Assembly (NCBI GenBank): GCA_018240565.1 | Contig: JAFEFO010000036.1 | Span: 46,578 to 110,577, forward strand | Direction of reading: 5' to 3' | Length of the DNA: 64,000 bases | DNA from: Pseudomonadota bacterium | GTDB taxonomy: Bacteria; Pseudomonadota; Gammaproteobacteria; Xanthomonadales; Rhodanobacteraceae | Shown: positions 49,207 to 57,174 of the stretch, piece after piece | Numbering within the stretch: the first letter of the stretch is position 1 | Layout: the number at the start of each line of letters is the position of its first letter | Position numbers and translations under genes: made by a program | The notes under the pieces: generated by a model | Seen by the model: the letters and a program-made list of their open reading frames with translations, nothing else | Database searches by the model: none | Told to the model about the DNA's origin: nothing

Positions 49207-49223
49207 GTAGGATTCAATCCTAC
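49207..49223. promoter_or_regulatory. Palindromic operator of the first toxin-antitoxin module
   Basis: GTAGGATTCAATCCTAC is a perfect 8+1+8 palindrome 20 bases upstream of the antitoxin ATG, overlapping the last bases of truC. Ribbon-helix-helix antitoxins normally repress their own operon by binding such sites. Confidence 0.6.
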
Positions 49224-49954
49224 GCAATTTCTGCTGCCTTGTCGAAGGCGGTGAGCGCGCCGGTCCAGTCGAAACGGCTTAGCACGCGCTCCCACGCGGC
49301 ATCGAGCGGGGCTTCCAGGCGCAGGCGTTCGCCGCTGCGCGGATGCGCGAACTCGATGCGCCACGCATGCAGCAACATGCGCTGCAACTGGAAATGGATG
49401 CGCCATAGCCGGTTGTGATCGCCGCGTCCATGGCTGGTATCGCCGATGATGTGGTGCGAGACGTGGTGGAAGTGTTTGCGGATCTGTCGGTAGCGTCCGG
49501 TTTCGGGCGCAGCTTCCACGAGTGCGTAGCGTTGTTGCGGATAGCGACCCATCTCGATCGGAAGCGTCGCCGTCGCCAGGGTGCGCCAGCGCGTCAGCGC
49601 CGGTTTGCGCGGCCCGTGTTCGCGCACGCCGGGCAGCGGGTAGTCGATCACGCCATCCGGTTCCGGCCAGCCGCGCACCACGGCGAGATAGCGCTTGGTC
49701 ACCTCGCGCGCCATGAACGCGCGACCGATCTCGCCGGCGACCTCGCGCGACTTTGCCAGCAGCAACACGCCCGAGGTCGCGCGATCCAGCCGATGCGCCA
49801 GATACAGACTCGCGCCGACCTGCGCCTTGATCCTGTCGAGCAGGAAATCGGTTTCGTCATTGGCGATCTTGCTGCGATGCACGAGCAAACCGGCCGGCTT
49901 GTTCACGGCCAGCAGGTCGGCGTCGTCGAACAGGATTTGGATGGATTCGGGCAA
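49220..49954 (-). CDS. truC: tRNA pseudouridine(65) synthase
   Basis: A 244-residue RluA-family enzyme that isomerises U65 in certain tRNAs. The catalytic Asp lies in LAHRLDRATSGVLLLAKS; the family ends ETGRYRQIRKHFHHVSHHIIGDTSHGRGDHNR, with the TruC-type insert. No S4 domain, consistent with TruC. The apparent start is a TTG at 49954 (MPESIQILFDD). Its last bases overlap the palindromic operator of the neighbouring antitoxin gene. Confidence 0.92.
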   Translation of the reverse strand: MPESIQILFDDADLLAVNKPAGLLVHRSKIANDETDFLLDRIKAQVGASLYLAHRLDRATSGVLLLAKSREVAGEIGRAFMAREVTKRYLAVVRGWPEPDGVIDYPLPGVREHGPRKPALTRWRTLATATLPIEMGRYPQQRYALVEAAPETGRYRQIRKHFHHVSHHIIGDTSHGRGDHNRLWRIHFQLQRMLLHAWRIEFAHPRSGERLRLEAPLDAAWERVLSRFDWTGALTAFDKAAEIA

Positions 49955-49979
49955 AGTTGTTGCACCATTTGAGCAGGAG

Positions 49980-50300
49980 TCAGTGATAATCCTGCTCGAC
50001 CTGATGCCGCACTGCCAGCACCAATATCAGACTTGGTGGAACGATTTCATACAGCGCAATGTATCCGCGATTGCCGAACGGAATCGGCAATTCACGACGC
50101 AAGCCGTTCTTGCCATCGCCTGCCTTGCGATAAATCATCGGTGATTGCGCCAGGTGTGTGTTGACTGCTGCATCGATCGCGTTCAACGCGCGTTCGGCGA
50201 TTTCCAGATCCTCGATGTACTTTGCGCGATCGATCAGAAACGCATGCAGTCGCCGCAAATCCTCTTCGGCGGCAGGCGTGAACTCGACGCGAAATGTCAC
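49980..50300 (-). CDS. RelE/ParE-type toxin, second module
   Basis: A 106-residue protein of the ParE/RelE superfamily: TFRVEFTPAAEEDLRRLHAFLID, NAIDAAVNTHLAQSPMIYRKAG and the C-terminal strand RGYIALYEIVPPSLILVLAVRHQVEQDYH. The GTG at 50300 overlaps the upstream antitoxin stop (GTGA). It is distinct in sequence from the toxin at 48598. Confidence 0.83.
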   Translation of the reverse strand: MTFRVEFTPAAEEDLRRLHAFLIDRAKYIEDLEIAERALNAIDAAVNTHLAQSPMIYRKAGDGKNGLRRELPIPFGNRGYIALYEIVPPSLILVLAVRHQVEQDYH

Positions 50301-50575
50301 GGTCTGCGCTTGAGTTGCTTGCGTTTGGCTTCCAGATTGCCGCGCAATTCCGCTAGCACTTTTCCAGCCGGGCGAGCAACGCCGTCGCGCTGGAATTGCC
50401 GGAATGCGGCTTCGCCACGCGTGTGGAAAGCCTCCTGCATGCGCCGGTATTCCACCGCACCACGCACACTGGCCTCGACGAAACCGGACAAGGTTTCGTC
50501 CTTGCGCAAAACACTTTCGAGATCGGCGCGCAACTCGGGATCGACACGAACTTGTGGCAGCACGGCGGTTTTCAT
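50297..50575 (-). CDS. YlcI/YnfO-like antitoxin, second module
   Basis: A 92-residue protein beginning MKTAVLPQVRVDPELRADLESVL, a short DNA-binding ribbon-helix-helix-like segment, followed by VRGAVEYRRMQEAFHTRGEAAFRQFQ and a basic tail. It resembles small YlcI/YnfO-family proteins that accompany ParE-like toxins. Start: the ATG at 50575; an ATG at 50593 is in frame but falls inside a palindrome that is probably the operator. Confidence 0.75.
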   Translation of the reverse strand: MKTAVLPQVRVDPELRADLESVLRKDETLSGFVEASVRGAVEYRRMQEAFHTRGEAAFRQFQRDGVARPAGKVLAELRGNLEAKRKQLKRRP

Positions 50576-50586
50576 GCGCAAGGTGT

Positions 50587-50600
50587 AACGCATTTGCGTT
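50587..50600. promoter_or_regulatory. Palindromic operator of the second toxin-antitoxin module
   Basis: AACGCATTTGCGTT has perfect 6-base arms around TT, 12 bases upstream of the antitoxin ATG at 50575. Its position fits autoregulation by the antitoxin. Confidence 0.55.
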
Positions 50601-50743
50601 GCAGCGTCAAGCAGAGCGCGGCCTGTAACACCCGCATTGACAAGCCGAATCCTGCGACGCAGATTGTCGCCTGTTCATGCGATAAGGCGCACAACGAAGC
50701 ACGGCGCCCGCGCATGCCATCCTCGCCCTACCGGATTGCGACC

Positions 50744-51751
50744 ATGTCCAAGCATCAGGATGCCTTGCTGCGCCAGTGGAGCATGCTGCGCCTCGTGCCG
50801 CGCTATCCGGCCAAGGTCACCGTGCAGGCGTTGCGGCAGAAACTGGCCGACGACGGCTTTGAGATCACGCAACGATCACTGCAACGCGACCTCAACGAGT
50901 TGTCGGGTTCGTTCGCCATCGTCTGCGACGACCGCGAGAAACCGTACGGCTGGAGCTGGCAGAAAGACGCGCCGAGTTTCGACCTGCCCGGCCTCACGCC
51001 CGCGCAGGCGCTGACGTTGGCGATGGCCGAGCAACACCTGCAAAACCTGTTGCCGGGGCCCATGCTCGAACAACTGCGCCCGTACTTCCTCGCCGCGCGC
51101 CAACGCCTCGACGCCGAACCCGCGCCACGGCGCAGCCGTCGCTGGCTGGACAAGGTGCGCTCGGTGCCGGCGACGCAGGCGTTGCTTGCCCCGGTCATCG
51201 ACACCGCCGCCCAGGACGCCGTGACCGAAGCCCTGCTGCACGAACGCCAACTCGACATCCGCTACCGCCGCCGCGGCGAGCGCGCGGACGCGCAGGCGCG
51301 CGTGCATCCGCTCGCGCTGGTGCAGCGCGGCCCGGTGCTGTACCTGTCCTGCCGCTTCTGCGATTACGAGGACGTGCGCATGCTGCCGCTGCATCGCATC
51401 GTTTCCGCGCAGGTGCGCGACGAGGCAGCGCGCTATCCCAAGCATTTCTCGCTCGACGAGCAGATCGAGAAGGGCAAATGGGCGTTCGGCTCCGGCAAGA
51501 AAATCAAATTGGTCGCGATTTTCGAAACCGACCACGGCGAGCATCTCTACGAGACGCCGCTGTCGAAGGATCAAAAAATCGACGTGTTGCCGGATGGCCG
51601 ACTGCGCGTCACCGCGACAGTGGCCGATACGCCGCAGTTGGTGTGGTGGTTGTTGGGGTTTGGAGGCGGTGTGGAGGTGACGGCGCCACAAAGAATAAGG
51701 GTGAAACTGCGTGCTGAAACGTTATTGGTGAGAACGGTATACCGCCGATGA
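50744..51751 (+). CDS. WYL-domain transcriptional regulator
   Basis: A 335-residue regulator with an N-terminal winged-helix DNA-binding part (HQDALLRQWSMLRLVPRYPAKVTVQALRQKLADDGFEITQRSLQRDLNEL) and a WYL ligand-binding domain (about residues 145-225; ALVQRGPVLYLSCRFCDYEDVRMLPLHRI), then a WCX C-terminal domain. Such regulators frequently stand at the edge of phage-defence loci, where they repress the adjacent genes. The start is the ATG at 50744; an ATG at 50714 is possible. It precedes the UDG-like gene by 81 bases. Confidence 0.88.
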   Translation: MSKHQDALLRQWSMLRLVPRYPAKVTVQALRQKLADDGFEITQRSLQRDLNELSGSFAIVCDDREKPYGWSWQKDAPSFDLPGLTPAQALTLAMAEQHLQNLLPGPMLEQLRPYFLAARQRLDAEPAPRRSRRWLDKVRSVPATQALLAPVIDTAAQDAVTEALLHERQLDIRYRRRGERADAQARVHPLALVQRGPVLYLSCRFCDYEDVRMLPLHRIVSAQVRDEAARYPKHFSLDEQIEKGKWAFGSGKKIKLVAIFETDHGEHLYETPLSKDQKIDVLPDGRLRVTATVADTPQLVWWLLGFGGGVEVTAPQRIRVKLRAETLLVRTVYRR

Positions 51752-51832
51752 TTGGCTCACCTTCGAGCAAACGTTCACAGACGAGTAAGGGATTATCCAT
51801 TTCAGCAGTTCAAAACGCAACGTGAGGATTCA

Positions 51833-52687
51833 ATGAACGATTACCTTCGCAAGCTTCGGCGGTTAAATTTCGAGGCGTTAATACGCGTCAACCAGCAAGA
51901 TATTGAAAATTATGATTTCACACAATATCGGGCTAATAATCTAAGGCACCCCACCATTACCGGTTATTGTACTGCTTGTGAAGCTGAAGGGATTTCAGTT
52001 TCACCGTTTGATGCACAGTTCAGTTTGACGAATATTTCACATGGCGCTCATTCAAGCGATTTTTTCCTAGCATCTGATGGAAAATCCGTAACTACTCAAT
52101 GGCATCATGAGCCAGTCATGTTCGTCTACGAAACCCCAAGCAAAGACTATGGCATTTATGATGACGTGGCGTATCAAGGGCAAAACAAGAGGCCCTCGAA
52201 GCAGTGGTACTGGATACACAGCGAAAAGTCACCAACAAGCTTCCCGACTGCCTTCAAAGGTAAAGGCGAGGGGTACGGAGATTTTGTTTGGAGCATGATC
52301 AATACCTTCAAGTTAGACAATGTCTACGTCACTAACCTTGTCAAATGTGGCATGAACAGGACAAAAGATGAATACAAGCCAATTGGCTTCTTCGACGAAA
52401 GATGTGTTCGCAATTGCTACATTCAGTTCTTGTCACGCGAAATTGAATTGTTCCAACCCAGAGTTATCTTCGCCATGGGCTCAAAAGTTGCTGACTGGAT
52501 GTCGGATCTGCTGTCAACCCATGATATCCAGCAGTTACCTCACCCCGCAAGCAGGCGCAAAAGTGAACATTTTAAAGTTTTATATTTTTGGTTAGTTTTG
52601 CGCGCGTTGCATAATGCAGGGATCGTGGCGACGGACGAAACCAGAGACCTCGTGGAACAATTTTTGCTAATGTTTGACCGTGAATAG
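51833..52687 (+). CDS. Uracil-DNA-glycosylase-superfamily-like protein
   Basis: A 284-residue protein. Its middle and end resemble the UDG superfamily: VMFVYETPSKDYG in the place of the GExPG motif, VYVTNLVKCGMN, CYIQFLSREIELFQPRVIFAMGSKVADWM, and a C-terminal PHPASRR in the place of the HPS/HPA motif. The N-terminal 70 residues are unrelated, with two Cys (YCTACEAEG). The gene is visibly A+T-richer than everything around it, with different codon use, so recent transfer is likely. ATG at 51833 with GAGG upstream. Whether it is an active glycosylase is unknown. Confidence 0.6.
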   Translation: MNDYLRKLRRLNFEALIRVNQQDIENYDFTQYRANNLRHPTITGYCTACEAEGISVSPFDAQFSLTNISHGAHSSDFFLASDGKSVTTQWHHEPVMFVYETPSKDYGIYDDVAYQGQNKRPSKQWYWIHSEKSPTSFPTAFKGKGEGYGDFVWSMINTFKLDNVYVTNLVKCGMNRTKDEYKPIGFFDERCVRNCYIQFLSREIELFQPRVIFAMGSKVADWMSDLLSTHDIQQLPHPASRRKSEHFKVLYFWLVLRALHNAGIVATDETRDLVEQFLLMFDRE

Positions 52688-52700
52688 AGCATGGAATCAA

Positions 52701-52743
52701 TGCGACATAATTTGTCGTAGTTGGTTCGACAATGGTGGCATTC
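52701..52743 (+). promoter_or_regulatory. Shared two-part upstream element, copy 1
   Basis: TGCGACA-TAATT-TGTCGTA (52701-52719), an almost perfect palindrome, is followed 27 bases from its start by GACAATGGTGGCATTC (52728-52743). The same two blocks at the same spacing occur at 54060-54102. It lies about 24 bases before the ATG at 52767. Confidence 0.7.
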
Positions 52744-52766
52744 TAAATGATAAAAGCTGCCATCCC

Positions 52767-53768
52767 ATGCCAAACCACAACCGCCGCGAAGGACTGTACG
52801 TCCCCTTTGAGTCGCTGACGCCCAAGGAGCAGGAACGCTGCCGCCAGATCAACCTGCGCTTGCGCGAAATCGAGGCGTGGGCGCATGCACGCGCTCTCAC
52901 CGTCGCGCCGGGCCTGCGCGCTCGGATCGAGGACGCGGATGATCCAATTCTGCATTTTTTGACCAAACTCGTACTCAACTTCCAGCTACGCGAAGACGAT
53001 CCGGATTTTTGCAAGGACCCCGGTTGCAGCAATTTCTTGGCAGAGCAACGCCATTGGATCGGCAGCTATGAGATTCCGCATGTTCGCGAAGCGAAAAGCG
53101 AAACCGGCGATCTGGGACATCATCTGTGCGATCTGGAACAACATTGGTGCGACGATCGCGATCCGCCTCTGTTGGCCGACGAAGCGCCGCATTGCAGGAC
53201 TTTTTATGAGCTGCGCTCGGAGTGCTACCTGAGCTGGCGCGACGTGGCGCGCATCGGCCGCATCTTCACGACCTTCGAGATCAGCGAGGAGTTTTGGCCT
53301 GCCATCGAGGTCGGGATGGCAGAGCGTCTCATCCGGGGCAAGGAAGACGTGCCCGCCAAGTTCACAATGAATGGCTACCTGCAGCGCGAGCTGTTCGCCC
53401 GGTACCCGAAACTATTCCCGCCAGCAGAATGGGTTGCCGGATTGGATTCGTCCTCGCGCGGCATCGCGTGCGGTGACGGTTGGTACAACGTGATCGACCG
53501 GCTTTGCGCCAGCCTGCAAAAGGACATCGACATATCGGGGGAGCCGCAAGCCGTGGCCGTTCAAGTCAGGGAAAAGGGTGGCGGTTTGCTCTTCTACGTT
53601 CGTCCGTGCACGCAGCGGCAACGCGGCATGATCGATCTTGCGCAGGCAATGGCAAAGCGCATATGCGAGATCTGCGGTGCACCAGGCCGCGAATACAGCA
53701 AGGAAGGGGACTACATATACCGATTTTGCGAAAAGCATCGAATTGAGCATCAGGCAGCGAACCCATGA
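52767..53768 (+). CDS. Uncharacterised protein with C-terminal zinc-finger-like domain
   Basis: A 333-residue soluble protein. The N-terminal 210 residues are helical and acidic with no recognised domain. From about residue 230 it matches a pattern I recall from hypothetical and phage-associated proteins: GIACGDGWYNVIDRLCASL, then VQVREKGGGLLFYV, then RICEICGAPG followed by CEKH, a probable Cys4 or Cys3His zinc site. Function is unknown. ATG at 52767, right after the shared palindromic element; its stop overlaps the next gene (ATGA). Base composition returns to the high G+C of the genome. Confidence 0.7.
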   Translation: MPNHNRREGLYVPFESLTPKEQERCRQINLRLREIEAWAHARALTVAPGLRARIEDADDPILHFLTKLVLNFQLREDDPDFCKDPGCSNFLAEQRHWIGSYEIPHVREAKSETGDLGHHLCDLEQHWCDDRDPPLLADEAPHCRTFYELRSECYLSWRDVARIGRIFTTFEISEEFWPAIEVGMAERLIRGKEDVPAKFTMNGYLQRELFARYPKLFPPAEWVAGLDSSSRGIACGDGWYNVIDRLCASLQKDIDISGEPQAVAVQVREKGGGLLFYVRPCTQRQRGMIDLAQAMAKRICEICGAPGREYSKEGDYIYRFCEKHRIEHQAANP

Positions 53769-54040
53769 AAATGAAGCCCAAACTCGTACTGACCTTGTTG
53801 TATGCGGCAAGCATCCAGATTGCGCTTCTGCCACAGGCATTTGCCGGTGAACGGCATGACAGGACGACGGTGAGGACCGAATACCGCGTCGAATACAAGC
53901 TGCGCAATCCCAAGACTGGCGCAACCGGCGAGGCACACGTCACCTACATGCGAGCAAAAAGCGAGGCCAACGTCATGGCCGAACTGCGTCGGCAGAACCC
54001 GGGCAAGGATGTGGTGATTCTTTCGTTGACGGCGAAGTAG
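53765..54040 (+). CDS. Small exported protein of unknown function
   Basis: A 91-residue protein with a clear Sec signal peptide (MKMKPKLVLTLLYAASIQIALLPQAFAG; cleavage near residue 27) and a short charged mature part (RTTVRTEYRVEYKLRNPKTGATGEAHVTYMRA, ending VVILSLTAK). No family recognised. The ATG overlaps the upstream gene by four bases, so they are expressed together. A periplasmic partner for a cytoplasmic zinc-finger protein is unusual. Confidence 0.72.
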   Translation: MKMKPKLVLTLLYAASIQIALLPQAFAGERHDRTTVRTEYRVEYKLRNPKTGATGEAHVTYMRAKSEANVMAELRRQNPGKDVVILSLTAK

Positions 54041-54059
54041 CGCTTTGCAGCCGTTTGCT

Positions 54060-54102
54060 TGCGACATAACCTGTCGCAGCATGGAAGACAATGGCGGCAT
54101 TC
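54060..54102 (+). promoter_or_regulatory. Shared two-part upstream element, copy 2
   Basis: TGCGACA-TAACC-TGTCGCA (54060-54078) is a perfect 7-base palindrome with a 5-base spacer. Starting 27 bases from its beginning comes GACAATGGCGGCATTC (54087-54102), 15 of 16 bases identical to copy 1 at 52728. It lies directly upstream of the AAA+ ATPase gene. Confidence 0.75.
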
Positions 54103-54123
54103 CGCAACGTCGAGAATGCCGAC

Positions 54124-56196
54124 ATGCCCAGATCGCGCAAGTCCCGCGTCAATCAATCCAGCGTACCATCCTCGTGCGCCTGGCTCGCGCGCAGCCGTAA
54201 TCTCGTTCACCTGTGGATTGTGCGCATGCTGGTGCGGGAAAGTGCGATCGGCGGACTGTGCGCCAGATACTCGCCGTTGCTGTCGGAACTCCACCTACCC
54301 TGTCCGGAAAACCTGAAGGAAACTGCGCCTTTGTTGGCGGACCTCGCAATCGTCCTGCGGGTCATGGAGCGGCGGGCAAGGTCGTTTCGGCTCGGTAGAG
54401 TATTGCAGGCCAACCTCGACCTGCTCAATCGCAGATTCGGTTTCTCCCGGGTGGAGCAGCACGCCCTTGCACTGGCGGTGCTGCTGATGAGCGATGACCT
54501 GCTCTACAAGGTCGCTCGCTGCGCGGAAGACTCACAGAATCCCTATCGTCAGATCGCCTCCATCCTCGGCATGCCGGCTGCGCAGGTGGAGCGGGCTTTG
54601 TCGCCACAGGGTCGCCTGCGCAAGACCGGACTGATCCACCTGAACAATTCCGGATCGCCCGACCATAACCTGGGTTTGGGCATGGGCCGACTGCGCGTGC
54701 TGGCGACACGACGACTCGCCAGTGTCGATGAAGTGTTCGAGACCGTGCTGCGTACTGCGCCGTCCACGACGTTGTGCCGCGAAGACTACGCGCACATTCG
54801 CCCCGATTTCGGTTTCGTGGCGAATCTGCTTCGGGAGTCGCTGCGCTCGCAGCGAGCCGGCGTCAACATCCTGCTGCATGGCTCGCCGGGAACCGGCAAG
54901 ACCGAGTGCTCGCGATTGCTGGCGCAGGAAATCGACGCACCATTGTTCGAAGTATCGTTTCTGGATTCTGATGGAGATGCGCGCTACTTCTTCCCACGTC
55001 TTCGGCAAGCGGCCGCTGCGCAGTTCTTGCTGCGCGGACGGCGTTCGCTTTTGTTGTTCGACGAGGTTGACGCCATTTTCAACGACGGCAGTGACCTGTT
55101 CGGCAAGCCAACCACGGCGGAATCGTCAAAGGCATGGGTCAACGAACTTCTGGAATCATCGCCCATCCCGATGATCTGGACGGCGAATCGCATCTATCGC
55201 ATGGATCCGGCCTTCGTGCGCCGCTTCGATCTGGTGATCCGGATGGAATCGCCGCCCTTGCGGCAACGCGAGCGGCTGCTCGAAAAGCTTTGCGGCGATA
55301 CGCTGGATTCCGCGCAAATCCGCCGCTTCGCCCAGGTGCGCTCCGCGACACCGGCCGTGATGACGCGCGCGCTGGACGTCGTCCGCCGCGTCGAATGCAC
55401 CGACCGACCGCGCGCGGAACTGCTGGAAGCCGTGCTCGACGGCACATTGGCCGCGCAAGGACATGCCAGCGTGCAGCGCAGTTGCCGCGGCCTGCCCGCG
55501 CAGGATTACGACGTGTCGCTGTGCAACGCCGACGCCGACCTCGACGCCATTGCCGCGGGGCTGGCGCAAACCGGCAAGGGCCGCATCTGCCTTTACGGCC
55601 CGCCGGGAACGGGCAAGACCGCGTTCGGCCACTGGCTGGCGAAGACGCTGGATCGACCGCTGGTGCTCAAGCGCGCTTCCGACATACAGAGCATGTGGCT
55701 GGGCGAGATGGAAAAGAACCTTGCACGCGCCTTCGAGGAAGCCGCGCGCGATGGTGCCGTGCTGCAAATCGATGAGGTCGATTCCTTCTTGCAGGACAGG
55801 CGCGGCGCGGAACGTCCGTGGGAAATCAGCCAGACCAACGAATTCCTGACCCAACTCGAATCCTTCGACGGCGTGTTCATCGCCTCGACGAATCTGATGG
55901 ATGGCCTCGATCGCGCCGCCTTGCGTCGCTTCGACTACAAGGTTCGCGTGGACTACATGCGGCCTGAACAATCGCTGCGCATGTTCAGGCGAATGTTGCA
56001 GAACTGGAATATCGCCTGCGAAGACGACAGCGTGGCTGGCATCGCACGCCTGTCGCGCCTGACGCCCGGGGATTTTGCGGTCGTCGCGCGCCGCCACGGC
56101 GTCGTGCCATTCGCCAACGCAAGCGCCGTGCTGGATGCGTTGTGCCGGGAAGTCGCGATGCGCACCGACGCGCCGCGGCGGATCGGATTTGTTTGA
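54124..56196 (+). CDS. Tandem AAA+ ATPase
   Basis: A 690-residue protein with a helical N-terminal domain (about 1-230, including FGFSRVEQHALALAVLLMSDD) and two AAA+ modules. Module 1: Walker A GSPGTGKTE near 253, Walker B LLLFDEVDAIF near 310, arginine-finger region FVRRFD. Module 2: Walker A GPPGTGKTAF near 492, Walker B VLQIDEVDSFL near 547, arginine finger RRFDYKV. Both modules keep the catalytic Glu, so both may hydrolyse ATP. It resembles Cdc48/SpoVK-type unfoldases without a known adaptor domain. ATG at 54124; an ATG at 54091 falls inside the shared upstream block. It precedes the DnaB-like gene by 12 bases. Confidence 0.82.
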   Translation: MPRSRKSRVNQSSVPSSCAWLARSRNLVHLWIVRMLVRESAIGGLCARYSPLLSELHLPCPENLKETAPLLADLAIVLRVMERRARSFRLGRVLQANLDLLNRRFGFSRVEQHALALAVLLMSDDLLYKVARCAEDSQNPYRQIASILGMPAAQVERALSPQGRLRKTGLIHLNNSGSPDHNLGLGMGRLRVLATRRLASVDEVFETVLRTAPSTTLCREDYAHIRPDFGFVANLLRESLRSQRAGVNILLHGSPGTGKTECSRLLAQEIDAPLFEVSFLDSDGDARYFFPRLRQAAAAQFLLRGRRSLLLFDEVDAIFNDGSDLFGKPTTAESSKAWVNELLESSPIPMIWTANRIYRMDPAFVRRFDLVIRMESPPLRQRERLLEKLCGDTLDSAQIRRFAQVRSATPAVMTRALDVVRRVECTDRPRAELLEAVLDGTLAAQGHASVQRSCRGLPAQDYDVSLCNADADLDAIAAGLAQTGKGRICLYGPPGTGKTAFGHWLAKTLDRPLVLKRASDIQSMWLGEMEKNLARAFEEAARDGAVLQIDEVDSFLQDRRGAERPWEISQTNEFLTQLESFDGVFIASTNLMDGLDRAALRRFDYKVRVDYMRPEQSLRMFRRMLQNWNIACEDDSVAGIARLSRLTPGDFAVVARRHGVVPFANASAVLDALCREVAMRTDAPRRIGFV

Positions 56197-56208
56197 CGGG
56201 AGAACAGC

Positions 56209-57174
56209 ATGTCCGAACGTGAAATTCTGCGAGGGCTCATCTGCGCTTGCGCGCAAACACTCGCCTCTGCCACACGCAGCGGAAACTGCTCGGCGCAGGA
56301 TGTGCGGGAAATCGCCACCACCGCTCTAAAGCGGGTACAGAGGGTCGCGGATGAAGCCGAATGGCGCAGCGCAGGGCCGATGGAGTTTCGCTCCGCCGTC
56401 CACAGCGCATTCCAGATCATCAGCAGACGCTATGAGAACAAGAGCGCGTCGCCCGGCCTCGCAACTGGATTCACCAGACTCGACGAACTGACCAGTGGAT
56501 TTATGTCCGGCGATCTGATCGTTCTGGCATCAGAGCCTTGCGCCGGCAAGTCGTCGTTGGCTGCACAGATCACCGCGCACCATGCCTTGCAGGAGAAGCA
56601 GCCCGTCTGCGTGTTCTCGATGAAGCGATCGGCCACGGAATACGCGCTGCGCATGGTCGCAGCGGTCGGTTCCGTGGATCGTCAACACTTGTGCGATGGG
56701 GGCATTCTTGAAGAAGAATGGCCCGGAATAACCGATGCTGTCACGCGGCTTGCCGATGCGAAGATCGTCATCGATGCCACGCCCACGCAAACGACCGAAA
56801 GCCTGCGCGCGCGCATGCGTGCGACGCAGCGGTGGCTTGATAGCCAGCCGAAGCTGGCCGTGATCGACAGCTTGGAGCAAATGGACAAGCCCGACCTCGC
56901 CGCCGACATGCGCAGCATCGCCCGCGAATTCGAAGCCGCCGTGCTGGTGCTCGCACAGACACGGGGCGCAGTCAATGCGCACACGCGCCTGCGCGACGCT
57001 GCACTCGAAGATCATGCCGATGTGATCTTGCTATTAGATCGCGACCAAACGAACAATGGAGAGAGTGCGCGGCTTGTGGTTGCGCGCAACCGCAATGGCC
57101 GGAGAGGTGAGGTGAAGCTGCGCTACTTTCCGAAGTTCGCGCGATTCGAGGAGGCGCCAAACAATGAGCGATGA
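56209..57174 (+). CDS. DnaB-like RecA-fold ATPase lacking the primase-interacting domain
   Basis: A 321-residue protein. Residues about 80-315 match the C-terminal RecA-like helicase domain of DnaB: ATGFTRLDELTSGFMSGDLIVLASEPCAGKSSLA holds the Walker A (CAGKSS), LAVIDSLEQM is Walker B, AVLVLAQTRG and DHADVILLLDRD follow, and the C-terminus keeps ARNRNGRRGEVKLRYFPKFARF. The N-terminal DnaB domain is missing; the first 80 residues are short helices. It is therefore an accessory ATPase, not the replicative helicase. ATG at 56209 follows GGGAGAAC; it lies in the same transcript as the tandem AAA+ gene. Confidence 0.8.
   Translation: MSEREILRGLICACAQTLASATRSGNCSAQDVREIATTALKRVQRVADEAEWRSAGPMEFRSAVHSAFQIISRRYENKSASPGLATGFTRLDELTSGFMSGDLIVLASEPCAGKSSLAAQITAHHALQEKQPVCVFSMKRSATEYALRMVAAVGSVDRQHLCDGGILEEEWPGITDAVTRLADAKIVIDATPTQTTESLRARMRATQRWLDSQPKLAVIDSLEQMDKPDLAADMRSIAREFEAAVLVLAQTRGAVNAHTRLRDAALEDHADVILLLDRDQTNNGESARLVVARNRNGRRGEVKLRYFPKFARFEEAPNNER

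Noticed and set aside
56209..57174. Replicative helicase dnaB
   Set aside because: The N-terminal DnaB domain is missing, the Walker A region is atypical (CAGKSS), and it is encoded with an AAA+ ATPase rather than with replication genes.
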